From Comamonadaceae bacterium (GTDB lineage: Bacteria > Pseudomonadota > Gammaproteobacteria > Burkholderiales > Burkholderiaceae_C), in assembly GCA_947372495.1 (NCBI GenBank), contig CANBTZ010000007.1, positions 1 through 32,321 of the forward strand: 32,321 nucleotides of DNA. The letters are read 5' to 3'. The translations under genes were made by a program, and so were the position numbers. Shown piece by piece: positions 8,667-17,517 of the stretch; the first letter of the stretch is position 1; each line of letters begins with the position of its first letter. The notes below the pieces were generated by a model, which was not told where the DNA came from, did not search any database, and was given only the letters and a program-made list of their open reading frames with translations.

Positions 8667-9835
8667 TTTTTGCCCTGTTCTGCGGGTGCGCTGCCGGTCT
8701 TGGCGTTGTCCTGGGCGATGCGCAGCTCACGCGAGAGCAGCAGGCCGTTTTGGCTGACCACTTGTTCGCCTTCTTTCAGGCCTTCGCTCAGCAGCACTTT
8801 GTTCGCGCCTTCGTGGGCGACTTTCACATCGCGTGGCTCGAACACACCGGGCTGGCTTTGCACAAACACATAGTGCTGCGTGCCGCGCAAGAAAACGGCA
8901 GAGGCCGGCACCTCGATGCTGTTGCCCACGTTGCGCTGGTACAGCACAGTGGCCAGCATCTCGCTCTTGAGCAGGCGTTTGGGGTTGGCCACGGTGGCGC
9001 GCACTTTGATCGTGCGGGTGGTCGGGTCGATTTGGTCGGTGACCGCGCTGATGGTGGCGTCGAGTTTCAGATCGGGCAAGGTGGGCAGCAGCAGGCTCAC
9101 GCGTGCGCCCGGGCGCAGGTCGGCCACATCGGCTTCGTGCGCGTCAATCTGCACCCACAGCGTGCTGGGGTCAGACACCACAAACATGGCTGGCCCTGTG
9201 CCGTCGGGACGCACTTCCTGGCCGGGGTTGAGGTTGCGCTCGACCACCACGCCGCGGATGTCGCTGCGCAGGCCCAGCTGCTGGTTCACGCCAGAGGCGC
9301 TGCCATACAAGCTGGTGCGTGCTTGTGCGCGTGCCACTTCGGCCAGGGCGCGTGCGGCGTCGGCTTCGGCTTGCTCCAGGTCTTTGCGGGCGACCACGCC
9401 AGCGTCAAACAGTTCGCGCTGACGTGCCAGCGCTTGGCGTGCCAGGGTGGCGTCGGCCACGGCACGCGAGGTGTCGGCCTGGGCCGCGCCAAATTCTGGC
9501 GAGGCCAGTTGTGCCAGCACTTGGCCTGCGCCCACAGGCTGGCCGACATCCGCCGTGATGTGGGTCACGCGACCGGCAAAAGCGGGGTAAATGCGCTGGG
9601 TTTTTTCTTCGTTCCAGACCAGGCGGGCGGGCAGCTCGATTGAAATTGTTTTGGCGGCTGCTGCGGGGGTGCTCACCAGCAAAGGCAGCTGCGGGTGGCC
9701 CGCCGGGTAGCGCAACTGGTTGTTCTGGATGATGGGCATGGGCGTGGCCGCCACAGGCTCGGCTTTGTCCTGGCAGGCCGTGAGGCCCACCAAACTCACG
9801 ATGGCGATCAGGGCGGGGAATTTTTTCAAAGACAT
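8663..9835 (-). CDS. Efflux RND transporter periplasmic adaptor subunit (CzcB-like lipoprotein)
   Basis: Lipobox LVGLTAC; HlyD/CzcB-like biotinyl-lipoyl and beta-barrel segments (GRVTHITADVGQPVGAGQVLAQLASPEF..., RGVVVERNLNPGQEVRPDG...). Stop overlaps the RND pump start (ATGA at 8663-8666). Confidence 0.93.
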   Translation of the reverse strand: MSLKKFPALIAIVSLVGLTACQDKAEPVAATPMPIIQNNQLRYPAGHPQLPLLVSTPAAAAKTISIELPARLVWNEEKTQRIYPAFAGRVTHITADVGQPVGAGQVLAQLASPEFGAAQADTSRAVADATLARQALARQRELFDAGVVARKDLEQAEADAARALAEVARAQARTSLYGSASGVNQQLGLRSDIRGVVVERNLNPGQEVRPDGTGPAMFVVSDPSTLWVQIDAHEADVADLRPGARVSLLLPTLPDLKLDATISAVTDQIDPTTRTIKVRATVANPKRLLKSEMLATVLYQRNVGNSIEVPASAVFLRGTQHYVFVQSQPGVFEPRDVKVAHEGANKVLLSEGLKEGEQVVSQNGLLLSRELRIAQDNAKTGSAPAEQGKK

Positions 9836-9868
9836 GGTGTGCTCAATCTGTGCGATGGGCTGAGGCCA

Positions 9869-11197
9869 TCAAGGTGTGGTGGTGCTGGCGCTGCGCAATT
9901 GCCAGGTCCCCAGGGCTTTGGCGTGTTCGCTGCGCACGGCCAGGGCTTCGAGTTGGGTGGTTTTGAGGGTGCGACGCGCGTCGAGCAAGTCGGTCAGCGT
10001 CATGCCCCCTTTGTTGTAGGCCAGCTCGGCCTGCGCAGCCACTTGCGTGGCTTGCGGGACGATCTGCTCGTCGTAAATCTTCAGGCGCCCGGCACTGGCT
10101 TGCCAGCCTTGCATCAAGGCCATCAGCTCGCTGCGTGCTTGCAGGCGGGTCTTTTGCAACAGGTCCAGGCTTTGCTGCTCTTGCGCCAGGGCCCGGCCGA
10201 TTTCGCCGTCAAAGCGCTGCCAGCCGTTGAGCGGCAGCGAGATGCGCAGCGCCAACAAACGCGTCGATGTGCCGGGGTAGTGGTCCATCGAAGCGCCAAT
10301 GCTGGGGTCGGCACTTTTCAGGGCCTGCGCGGCTTGCAAGGCGGCTTGTGCTGCGGCCACGCGCTCGCGTGCGGCCAGCACATCGGGGCGCTGCTCGACC
10401 AAGGCATCGATGGCCGCTTCGGCCTGCGCTGCGCTGTTGCTGACGTTGGTGTTGGCCACGGGCCAAGCGCCTTGCGCCGTCCAGCCGCCCACAGGGGGTT
10501 TTTGTCCGGTCCAGATCGACAAGGCCTGTGCCGCTTGTTGGTGTTCCAGCTGAGCGCTGTGCACATCGGCGCGGGCCCGCTCGGCCTCAATGCGGGTGCG
10601 CGCTGTCTCTTGCGCCGACAGGTCGCCCGCTTTGAGGCGGCGAGCGGCCGTGTCGGCCAACTGCTGCGCGCTTTGGGCGATGGCCTGCACGGTTTGCAGG
10701 CGCTGCTGCGCGGCCAGCAGGTCGTAAAACGCGTTTTGTGCGCCGATCTGCTGCATCACCGCCATGTCGGTGCCGTCGGCTTGGGCGGCGCGGGCGCTGC
10801 GCTCGGCCACTTCGGTGCGCAGGGCGCGTTTGTTGCCGCGCTCCCAAGTCCAGTCCAGGCCCAGCGATTTGTCCAGGCGCTTTTGCGTCCAGAACGAACC
10901 GCTGCCCACACCGTTTTGCAGGTCAATCGACGAGACGCCTGCCGACAAGGTGGGCGCAGGCGCGCGGTCGGCGGTTTGGATGTCGGCCTTGGCCGCTTCG
11001 GCTGCGCGTTGCGCGGCCATCACGTCGGGGTTTTGGCGGGCCGCTTGCAACGCCTGCGCCAAGCTCAGGGCGGTCGATGCCGCGGCAGGGCCCGTGGCTG
11101 GGCCCGTGGTTGGGGCCGCAGGGGTGTCTGCTGCGCTGGCCCAGGGGTGGGCGGTGCCCAAGAGGGCGCCGATCAAAAACAAGTGTCGTATGCTCAT
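9869..11197 (-). CDS. TolC family outer-membrane efflux protein (CzcC-like)
   Basis: MSIRHLFLIGALLGTAHPWASAADTPAAP... signal peptide, repeated OEP helices (AYNKGGMTLTDLLDARRTLKTTQLEAL). Start set at ATG 11197, not the longer track ORF start. Confidence 0.9.
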   Translation of the reverse strand: MSIRHLFLIGALLGTAHPWASAADTPAAPTTGPATGPAAASTALSLAQALQAARQNPDVMAAQRAAEAAKADIQTADRAPAPTLSAGVSSIDLQNGVGSGSFWTQKRLDKSLGLDWTWERGNKRALRTEVAERSARAAQADGTDMAVMQQIGAQNAFYDLLAAQQRLQTVQAIAQSAQQLADTAARRLKAGDLSAQETARTRIEAERARADVHSAQLEHQQAAQALSIWTGQKPPVGGWTAQGAWPVANTNVSNSAAQAEAAIDALVEQRPDVLAARERVAAAQAALQAAQALKSADPSIGASMDHYPGTSTRLLALRISLPLNGWQRFDGEIGRALAQEQQSLDLLQKTRLQARSELMALMQGWQASAGRLKIYDEQIVPQATQVAAQAELAYNKGGMTLTDLLDARRTLKTTQLEALAVRSEHAKALGTWQLRSASTTTP

Positions 11198-11221
11198 GCC
11201 TTGTTTATCTGCGATGCGGCC

Positions 11222-11273
11222 TGACCAACACCTGACTCGGGTTGTCCCGGGCATGACACGCAGGGATCTGACA
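11222..11273. promoter_or_regulatory. Cluster of TGAC half-sites in the divergent efflux/two-component promoter region
   Basis: TGAC at 11222, 11233, 11254 and 11269 (plus strand) and an inverted TGTC at 11243-11246, between the TolC start (11197) and the response regulator start (11288). Confidence 0.35.
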
Positions 11274-11287
11274 AGGAAATCAGGGGC

Positions 11288-11980
11288 ATGCGCATACTTT
11301 TGGTGGAAGACGATCCGGTGCTGCAAGCGGTCATGTTGCGCAGCCTGGCCGATGCCGGCCACCGGGTGGACGCTGCCTCTGACCTGGCCACCGCCACCCA
11401 CCTGTGGCGCGTGCAGGCCTTTGACGCCGTGCTGCTGGACCTGAACCTGCCCCTCAGTGACCGCCAGCGCTCGGACACGGGCAGCGGCCTCACCTTGCTG
11501 CGCGAGATGCGCGCCAAGGCCGACAAAACCCCCGTGCTGGTGCTGACCGCCCGCAACCGCACCGACGAGCGCATTGCCGGGCTAGACGCGGGTGCCGACG
11601 ATTACCTGGGCAAGCCCTTTGAGCTGGCCGAAGTCGAAGCCCGCTTGCGTGCGCTGGTGCGCCGCAGCCAGGGCACAGACGACCAGACGCAGGTGGGCCA
11701 GCTGGTGCTCGACCGCAAAGGCCGCCGGGTGCTGGTGGCCACCGAAGAACTGGTGCTGCCCGCACGCGAATTGGAAGTGCTCTGGGAACTCATGACCCCC
11801 CCTGGCCGCACCGTGAGCAAGAAAGACCTGTCCAACAAACTCTCGGACTTTGACGGTGCGCTGGCCGACAACGCGCTCGAAGCCTTCATCTCGCGCCTGC
11901 GCAAAAAGCTGGTGCACTCGGGCGCGTCGATCCGCACTTTGCGCGGCATCGGTTACCTGATGGAAGAAGAGCGGCCATGA
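11288..11980 (+). CDS. OmpR/PhoB-family response regulator
   Basis: MRILLVEDDPVLQAVMLRSLADAGHRVD...DAVLLDLNLPL...VLVLTARNRTDERIAGLDAGADDYLGKPFELAEVEARLRAL... with C-terminal winged-helix (NALEAFISRLRKKL...IRTLRGIGYLM). Confidence 0.95.
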   Translation: MRILLVEDDPVLQAVMLRSLADAGHRVDAASDLATATHLWRVQAFDAVLLDLNLPLSDRQRSDTGSGLTLLREMRAKADKTPVLVLTARNRTDERIAGLDAGADDYLGKPFELAEVEARLRALVRRSQGTDDQTQVGQLVLDRKGRRVLVATEELVLPARELEVLWELMTPPGRTVSKKDLSNKLSDFDGALADNALEAFISRLRKKLVHSGASIRTLRGIGYLMEEERP

Positions 11981-13401
11981 ATGCCCACATGCCCAGAGTT
12001 GCACCTGCGCCCCGGTCTTTGCGCTCGCGCTTGCTGCGGCATGTGATTGCGCCGCTGGCCGTGACCTGGCTTTTGGGCACCTTGCTGGCTTTGGGGGTGG
12101 CTCGTTATTTCACGCAGCAGGCCTTTGACCGCGCCTTGCTCGACGACGCCTATGCGGTGGCCAGCCATGTGCGCACCGCCGATGAAGGCGGTTTGACGCT
12201 GGGTCTGACAGCGGCAGAAATTGGCACCTTGTTGTTTGACCAAAACGAGTCGATTTATTTTGCCGTGTATTTGCAGGATGGCCGCTTACTGGCCGGACAC
12301 CCGGGCCTCAAGCTCCCCCAGGACGGCGAGCTGGCATCGCCGCGGTTTTCGGAGGTGATGTTCCAGAACCGTGCATTGCGCGCCGCCGTGTTGGCGCGCG
12401 CGCAGCCCCTGCCGTACACCGTGGTGGTGGCGCAGACCACCAACAGCCAAGACCGTTTGTTCCAGCGCCTGCTGTTCATCTCACTCGCGCCGCAAGCTTT
12501 CTTGCTCATATGGCTGGCTTTGTGGCTGCGCCGCGTGATTCAGGAAGACGTGCAGCCTCTGATGGACCTGGAGCAAGCCGTGGCCCAGCGCGATGCGCGC
12601 GACTTCACGCCGGTGAAGGTTTCGAGCCGCACGCGCGATGTGCAGCGCCTGGGTGAAGCGATCAATGCCTTGCTCGTGCGCATTGGCCAAAGCGTGCGGG
12701 CGCAAAGGGAGTTTGCTGGCAATGTGGCGCACGAGCTGCGCACACCGCTGGCGGGCGTGCGTGCGCTGGCCGAATACGCGCTGTCCCAGTCGGACCCCAA
12801 GGTCTGGCAAGAGCAGTTGCGCAGCATCGCCCAAAGCCAGGAACGCGCCAGCCACTTGATTGACCAACTGCTGGCTTTGGCGCTGGCCGAAGAGGCCGAG
12901 CAAGTTTTGCAGCCGCAGCGCATCGCACTCGACGAGGTGGTGCGCGACACGCTGATGCGCCACTTGCACCGGGCCGATGCGCTGGGCGTGGACCTGGGCG
13001 CACGCGGGCTCGATGTGCCGGTGTTTGTGCTGGCCCAACGTGCCTTGGTCGAAGGCGTGCTCGACAACCTGATCGACAACGCGCTGCGCTATGGTCTGCC
13101 TGAAGCGCCATCCGAGCGACACGTCACCGTGGAAATTGCCCACGATCTGAGCACGGCGCAGGTGGTGCTGTCGGTGCACGACAACGGCCCGGGCATCACC
13201 GAGGCGCAGCGCACCCGAGTGCTCAGCCGCTGGGGGCAAGGCAGCGCGGGCGAAGCCCTCAAGCAGGGCTCGGGCCTGGGGCTGGCGATCGTGTCGGAAT
13301 ACGCCCGCATCTTGGGCGCCACGCTGACCCTGGGCACGGGCGCCGAAGGGCTCGGCCTCAAGGTCAGTCTGGTGTTCGCCGATCAGGCGAGCGTCGGGTA
13401 A
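11977..13401 (+). CDS. Sensor histidine kinase (QseC/PmrB-like architecture)
   Basis: Two TM segments, H-box NVAHELRTPLAGVRALAEYAL, N-box DNLIDNALRYG, G-boxes VHDNGPGIT and GSGLGLAIVSEYARILGA. ATG overlaps the response regulator stop by 4 bp. Confidence 0.95.
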   Translation: MNAHMPRVAPAPRSLRSRLLRHVIAPLAVTWLLGTLLALGVARYFTQQAFDRALLDDAYAVASHVRTADEGGLTLGLTAAEIGTLLFDQNESIYFAVYLQDGRLLAGHPGLKLPQDGELASPRFSEVMFQNRALRAAVLARAQPLPYTVVVAQTTNSQDRLFQRLLFISLAPQAFLLIWLALWLRRVIQEDVQPLMDLEQAVAQRDARDFTPVKVSSRTRDVQRLGEAINALLVRIGQSVRAQREFAGNVAHELRTPLAGVRALAEYALSQSDPKVWQEQLRSIAQSQERASHLIDQLLALALAEEAEQVLQPQRIALDEVVRDTLMRHLHRADALGVDLGARGLDVPVFVLAQRALVEGVLDNLIDNALRYGLPEAPSERHVTVEIAHDLSTAQVVLSVHDNGPGITEAQRTRVLSRWGQGSAGEALKQGSGLGLAIVSEYARILGATLTLGTGAEGLGLKVSLVFADQASVG

Positions 13402-14501
13402 TCGAGGTAACCGGCTTCGCCGCCGCCATACAGCGTGGCGCGCTCAACAGTGTTGAAGGGGCCGCCTTGTTGGAGGCGCGCACCGAGGTCGGGGTTGGCG
13501 ATGAAGGGGCGGCCAAACGCCACCAGATCGGCACCTTCGGCCAAGGCCTGGTTGGCCAGCGGCAGGTCGTAGCCGTTGTTGACCATCCATGCGCCCTGCC
13601 CGCCTGCATCGCGGTAAGCCTGGCGCAGCGCGGCATAGTCAAACGGTGCCGGGCCTTGCTGGTGGTCCCGCGGGCCGCCTGTGGAGCCTTCGATGACGTG
13701 CACAAAGGCCAGACCCAGAGGGGCCAGTGCCTTGATCACATGCGTGAACAGGGGTTGTGGTGCGTCGTCGCTGGCGTCGTTGGCGGGCGTCACGGGCGAC
13801 AGGCGGATGCCCGTGCGATCGCCACCAATTTCGGCCACCACGGCCAGCATCACTTCTTGCAAAAAGCGGGCGCGGTTGTCGATGCTGCCGCCGTAAGCGT
13901 CGCTGCGGTGGTTGCTGCCGCTGCGCAAGAACTGGTCAATCAGGTAGCCGTTGGCCGCGTGCACTTCCACGCCATCGAACCCGGCGGCGATGGCGTTGCG
14001 GGCGGCGTGGCGGTAGTCCTGCACGATGCCGGGCAGCTCAGACGCGTCGAGCGCGCGGGGCTCTGAGGTGTCCATGAACTTGGCTTGACCATCGACCAGC
14101 AACACGGTTTTGGTTTTGGCGGTGACGGCCGAAGGGGCCACGGGCGCAGCGCCGCCGGGCTGCAAGCTGGTGTGCGAGACACGGCCCACATGCCAAAGCT
14201 GCATGACGATCTGGCCGCCCTCGGCGTGCACGGCGTCGGTCACTTGTTTCCAGGAGGCGACCTGCGCCTCGCTCCAGATGCCAGGCACATCGGCGTAGCC
14301 CTGGCCTTGGTGGCTGATAGCAGTGGCCTCGGTGACGATCAAGCCCGCCCCGGTCGCTGGGTTGGCGCGTTGGCGGTAGTAGCTGGCCATATGGGCATTG
14401 GCCACAGAGCCCGGGGCGCGGTTGCGCGTGAGCGGCGCCATGACGATGCGGGTGGACAAGCGCAGTGCGCCAGCGGTGGTGGGTTCAAACAGGGTGGTCA
14501 T
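13383..14501 (-). CDS. Old yellow enzyme family alkene reductase (NemA-like)
   Basis: MTTLFEPTTAGALRLSTRIVMAPLTRNRAPGSVANAHMASYYRQRANPATGAGLIVTEATAISHQGQGYADVPGIWSEAQVASWKQVTDAVHAEGGQIVMQLWHVGRVSH...: NemA/OYE motifs (MAPLTRNRA, QLWHVGR, EVHAANGYLIDQFLR). Confidence 0.95.
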   Translation of the reverse strand: MTTLFEPTTAGALRLSTRIVMAPLTRNRAPGSVANAHMASYYRQRANPATGAGLIVTEATAISHQGQGYADVPGIWSEAQVASWKQVTDAVHAEGGQIVMQLWHVGRVSHTSLQPGGAAPVAPSAVTAKTKTVLLVDGQAKFMDTSEPRALDASELPGIVQDYRHAARNAIAAGFDGVEVHAANGYLIDQFLRSGSNHRSDAYGGSIDNRARFLQEVMLAVVAEIGGDRTGIRLSPVTPANDASDDAPQPLFTHVIKALAPLGLAFVHVIEGSTGGPRDHQQGPAPFDYAALRQAYRDAGGQGAWMVNNGYDLPLANQALAEGADLVAFGRPFIANPDLGARLQQGGPFNTVERATLYGGGEAGYLDYPTLA

Positions 14502-14524
14502 GTGTGCTTTGCTGGTGGTGGAAT

Positions 14525-15295
14525 TCAAACGTCGTAACCCGGGTTTTCGCGCTGCAGTTTGCGCACCAGTGAAGGCCAGACAAACGAGCCGCCCAAGCCG
14601 CCGGTTTGCACTTTCATCGCGTGGGCCACGCCTGTGACAATTTGCGGATCGACGGCCGTGAGGTCTTGGGCACTGGCCTGGCCAGCCAGCGCATCCACCT
14701 GAATGCGGCAAGTGTTCTCGAAGGTGTACATCGACAAGAAGGCATCGGCAATCGTCTTGCCCACAGTCAGCAGGCCGTGGTTGCGCAGCATCAGGAAATT
14801 GGCTTCGCCCAGATCGGCTTGCAGCCGGGTCTTCTCGTCGTCGCGGATCGCCACGCCTTCGTAGCCGTGGTAGGCCAGCGAGGCCAGCACGAAGGTGCTT
14901 TGCTGGCTGATGGGCAGCACGCCGTGCTTTTGTGCGCTCACGGCCACGCCCGCGCGGGTGTGGGTGTGCAGCACGCAGCCCGCGTCGTGGCGCACCGCGT
15001 GCACGGCACTGTGGATCACGAAGCCTGCCGGGTTGACTGGGTAAGGGCTGTCGTCGAGTTTGTTGCACTGCATGTCCACCTTGACCAGGCTGGACGCGGT
15101 GATCTCGTCGAACATCAGGCCATAAGGGTTGATCAGGAACTGGTGCTCGTCGCCCGCGACCGATTCGGGCAGCTTGGCGCTGATGTGGGTGAACACCAGA
15201 TCGCTCCAGCCGTAGAGCGCGACCAGCCGGTAGCAGGCGGCCAGATCGACGCGCAGTTGCCATTCGTCAGGGTGCATGTGGGTGGGTGTGCTCAT
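14525..15295 (-). CDS. Class II aldolase/adducin family protein
   Basis: MSTPTHMHPDEWQLRVDLAACYRLVALYGWSDLVFTHISAKLPE...FLINPYGLMFDEITASSLVKVD...VIHSAVHAVRHDAGCVLHTHTRAGVAVSA...MLRNHGLLTVG. Start at 15295 behind GGAGA. Confidence 0.93.
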   Translation of the reverse strand: MSTPTHMHPDEWQLRVDLAACYRLVALYGWSDLVFTHISAKLPESVAGDEHQFLINPYGLMFDEITASSLVKVDMQCNKLDDSPYPVNPAGFVIHSAVHAVRHDAGCVLHTHTRAGVAVSAQKHGVLPISQQSTFVLASLAYHGYEGVAIRDDEKTRLQADLGEANFLMLRNHGLLTVGKTIADAFLSMYTFENTCRIQVDALAGQASAQDLTAVDPQIVTGVAHAMKVQTGGLGGSFVWPSLVRKLQRENPGYDV

Positions 15296-15373
15296 GGGGG
15301 TCTCCTGGTCTCGATGTGTTGTGGGAACGACGCCCTCGTCGTGATTTTCCGAGGCGTTCAACTGGGCAGCAGC

Positions 15374-15652
15374 TTACCGTGGCCGGGTCAGCTCTTCCAG
15401 TCGCGCAAGGTACACCCGCGCGTGCTGCCCGCTGTCATCGTGCGCGCCGCACATCTCCAGCGACGGCTGCAGCTGACCACACACCGCTGGGCGCGAGGGT
15501 TGGCCAAAGAGTTTGCATCCCAGATGGGCATCAAGCTGCACACAAGGCACACCTGCAGGTTTGCCCTGCGGCATGCCCGGAATCGGTGAGGAAATCGACG
15601 GCGCAGTGCAGCACGCAGCGCAACCGGGGCGGCAGGTGAGGGAGGTGCTCAT
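15374..15652 (-). CDS. YkgJ-like cysteine cluster (putative Zn/Fe-chelating) protein
   Basis: [69 protein letters not shown]: CxxGCxACC pattern with spaced Cys. ATG (15650-15652) overlaps the mltA stop. Confidence 0.85.
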   Translation of the reverse strand: MSTSLTCRPGCAACCTAPSISSPIPGMPQGKPAGVPCVQLDAHLGCKLFGQPSRPAVCGQLQPSLEMCGAHDDSGQHARVYLARLEELTRPR

Positions 15653-16866
15653 CGTGGCCACAGCACCCACAGCTGCAGGGGCTGCTTCAGCCGCCCTGCC
15701 AGTTCTCCAGCTTCGTTGCCAGAGCCTGCGTAGTAGTCGGCCCGCACCGCACCCACAATCGCGGTGCCCGTGTCTTGTGCCAGCACCAGGCGGTTGAGGC
15801 TGGTTTGCGGTCCGCTTGAGCTGAGCCACACGGGCGTGCCGTAGGGGATGCTGCCTGGGTCCACCGCAATCGAGCGGCCCGCTGTCAGCGGCACGCCTTG
15901 AGCGCCTTTGGGGCCGGGGGGCGTGACACCTGCGGGCAGTGTTTCTTCGCGGAAGAACACCACACGCGGGTTGCGCCACAAGAGCTCTTGCACTCGCGAA
16001 GGGTTGCGAGCGATCCAAGCCTTCACACCGGGCCAAGACGCGTCGCGCACCAGGCCCTCATCCAGCAGCCAGCGGTTCGGGCTTTTGTAGGGCTGGTCGT
16101 TGGTGCCCGCGAAGGCCATGCGCACCAAGCGTTGACGGCCATCGGGTTCGCTCACGCGCACGAGGCCTGAGCCCTGGATGTGCAGCACCATCGCGTCCAC
16201 CGGGTCGTTCAGGTAGACCAGCTCTTTGCCGCGCAAGGCGTTTTTGGCGGCGCTCAGCGTCTCCATTTCTTGCCGCGTGTACCAGGGCTTGCGTTTGCCC
16301 AGATCGGCTGGGGCCGCGTACAGCGGGACCCGAAAGCTGCCTTGCGGCTGGCGGCTGGCGTCCAGCAGGGGTTCGTAGTAGGCCGTGAGCAGTCCGCTGG
16401 CTTGGGCCTCGTGCGATTCGACCCGGTAGGCTTGCAGGCGGCGGCGCATCCAGTCGCGTTGCACCTCGTGCGACGCGTTGGCCAGCTCGCGCACTTCGGG
16501 GCACAGGCGCGCCCAGACCGGCTGCTTGCGCTCGCAGCTGCGCAGCCAGGCGGGCCAGGCTTCGTTCAGTGCGTCTTGTTCCAGGCCCGGCAGGTCGGAC
16601 CAAGGCACGGCCACCCAGCGGCTTTTGGTTTGGGTGATGGGCGATGGCAGCGGCCCGGTGTCGGTGCCGATGTCGTTGCGGGTGGCGCTGTGGGTGTTTG
16701 GGGGCCTGCCTGAATGGGCGACCGAGGGCTCGTCCAGCGGCGGCGCAGACGAGCACCCGGGCAAGGTGCCTAGAATGGCGAGCGACAAAGCCGCAGTCGC
16801 CCCCTTCCAGCGGGCGAACAAGGCCGATCGTTTGAACACCAATGGCGCTGACAGGGAGAGTTGCAT
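15649..16866 (-). CDS. mltA: Membrane-bound lytic murein transglycosylase A lipoprotein
   Basis: [43 protein letters not shown] lipobox; [82 protein letters not shown]: MltA and 3D-domain motifs. Confidence 0.93.
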   Translation of the reverse strand: MQLSLSAPLVFKRSALFARWKGATAALSLAILGTLPGCSSAPPLDEPSVAHSGRPPNTHSATRNDIGTDTGPLPSPITQTKSRWVAVPWSDLPGLEQDALNEAWPAWLRSCERKQPVWARLCPEVRELANASHEVQRDWMRRRLQAYRVESHEAQASGLLTAYYEPLLDASRQPQGSFRVPLYAAPADLGKRKPWYTRQEMETLSAAKNALRGKELVYLNDPVDAMVLHIQGSGLVRVSEPDGRQRLVRMAFAGTNDQPYKSPNRWLLDEGLVRDASWPGVKAWIARNPSRVQELLWRNPRVVFFREETLPAGVTPPGPKGAQGVPLTAGRSIAVDPGSIPYGTPVWLSSSGPQTSLNRLVLAQDTGTAIVGAVRADYYAGSGNEAGELAGRLKQPLQLWVLWPR

Positions 16867-16987
16867 GGGTCTGATTTTGCTGGAAGCGTTGTTGGCCTTG
16901 GTCGTCTTGGCTTTGATTGTGTGGTGGACCATGTTTTCTGGCCGCGACAAAGGCGAGTTGCCGCCTTCGGACAAGCGCGAGCCCTGA
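16865..16987 (+). CDS. Candidate 40-aa single-pass membrane microprotein
   Basis: SD-like AGGGAGAG then ATG at 16865: [40 protein letters not shown], stop at 16987. Fills the gap between the mltA start and the NlpC/P60 stop (16990). Confidence 0.55.
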   Translation: MGLILLEALLALVVLALIVWWTMFSGRDKGELPPSDKREP

Positions 16988-16989
16988 GC

Positions 16990-17517
16990 TCAGTCCAGCA
17001 AGGTGTGCACGCCCTCAAAGCGCTGCGCGAAATAGCGGTTGCTCAGCAGGTCTACCCGCACCCCTGTGCGCGGGTTGCTGGCGTGGATGAAGCGGTCGTT
17101 GCCGATGTAAACCCCCACATGCGAGTGGTGTGAGCCCAGTGTGTTGAAAAACACCAGATCGCCGGGCTGCTTTTGTTCCGGGTCGATCGGGCGCGACATC
17201 TGACCGAGCGTGACCGAGCTGCCACCGATTTTGAGTCCCGCCGCTTCGCGGTAAACGTGGCTCACCAGACCGGAGCAATCAAATCCTGTGGCCGGGCCTT
17301 TGCCGCCCCAGCTGTAGCGCGTGTCCAGCAGCGACAGCGCATACAGCGCAATGTCGTTGCGCACCGGGTTGGCGGCGGCCGTCGTGGCTTTCGTCGCAGG
17401 CGCGGTGGCTTGGGGCGGGGTGGTCGAACAAGCGCCCAAAACCAGCAACGCCGTGCACAGGGCCCAAGCGCTGAGCGCACGGCACAAGGCCATGGTGTGC
17501 AGTGCTGAGGCGCTCAT
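16990..17517 (-). CDS. NlpC/P60 (C40) family lipoprotein peptidase
   Basis: Lipobox LLVLGAC; RYSWGGKGPATGFDCSGLVSHVYREA, QPGDLVFFNTLGSHHSHVGVYIGNDRFIHAS: catalytic Cys/His motifs of C40 peptidases. Confidence 0.95.
   Translation of the reverse strand: MSASALHTMALCRALSAWALCTALLVLGACSTTPPQATAPATKATTAAANPVRNDIALYALSLLDTRYSWGGKGPATGFDCSGLVSHVYREAAGLKIGGSSVTLGQMSRPIDPEQKQPGDLVFFNTLGSHHSHVGVYIGNDRFIHASNPRTGVRVDLLSNRYFAQRFEGVHTLLD

Noticed and set aside
14502-15263. N-terminal 254-codon extension of the old yellow enzyme ORF
   Set aside because: Overlaps the class II aldolase out of frame; the real start MTTLFEPTT at 14501 matches family length.
15653-16036. N-terminal extension of the YkgJ-like ORF
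   Set aside because: Out-of-frame overlap with mltA; the ATG at 15652 coupled to the mltA stop is better supported.
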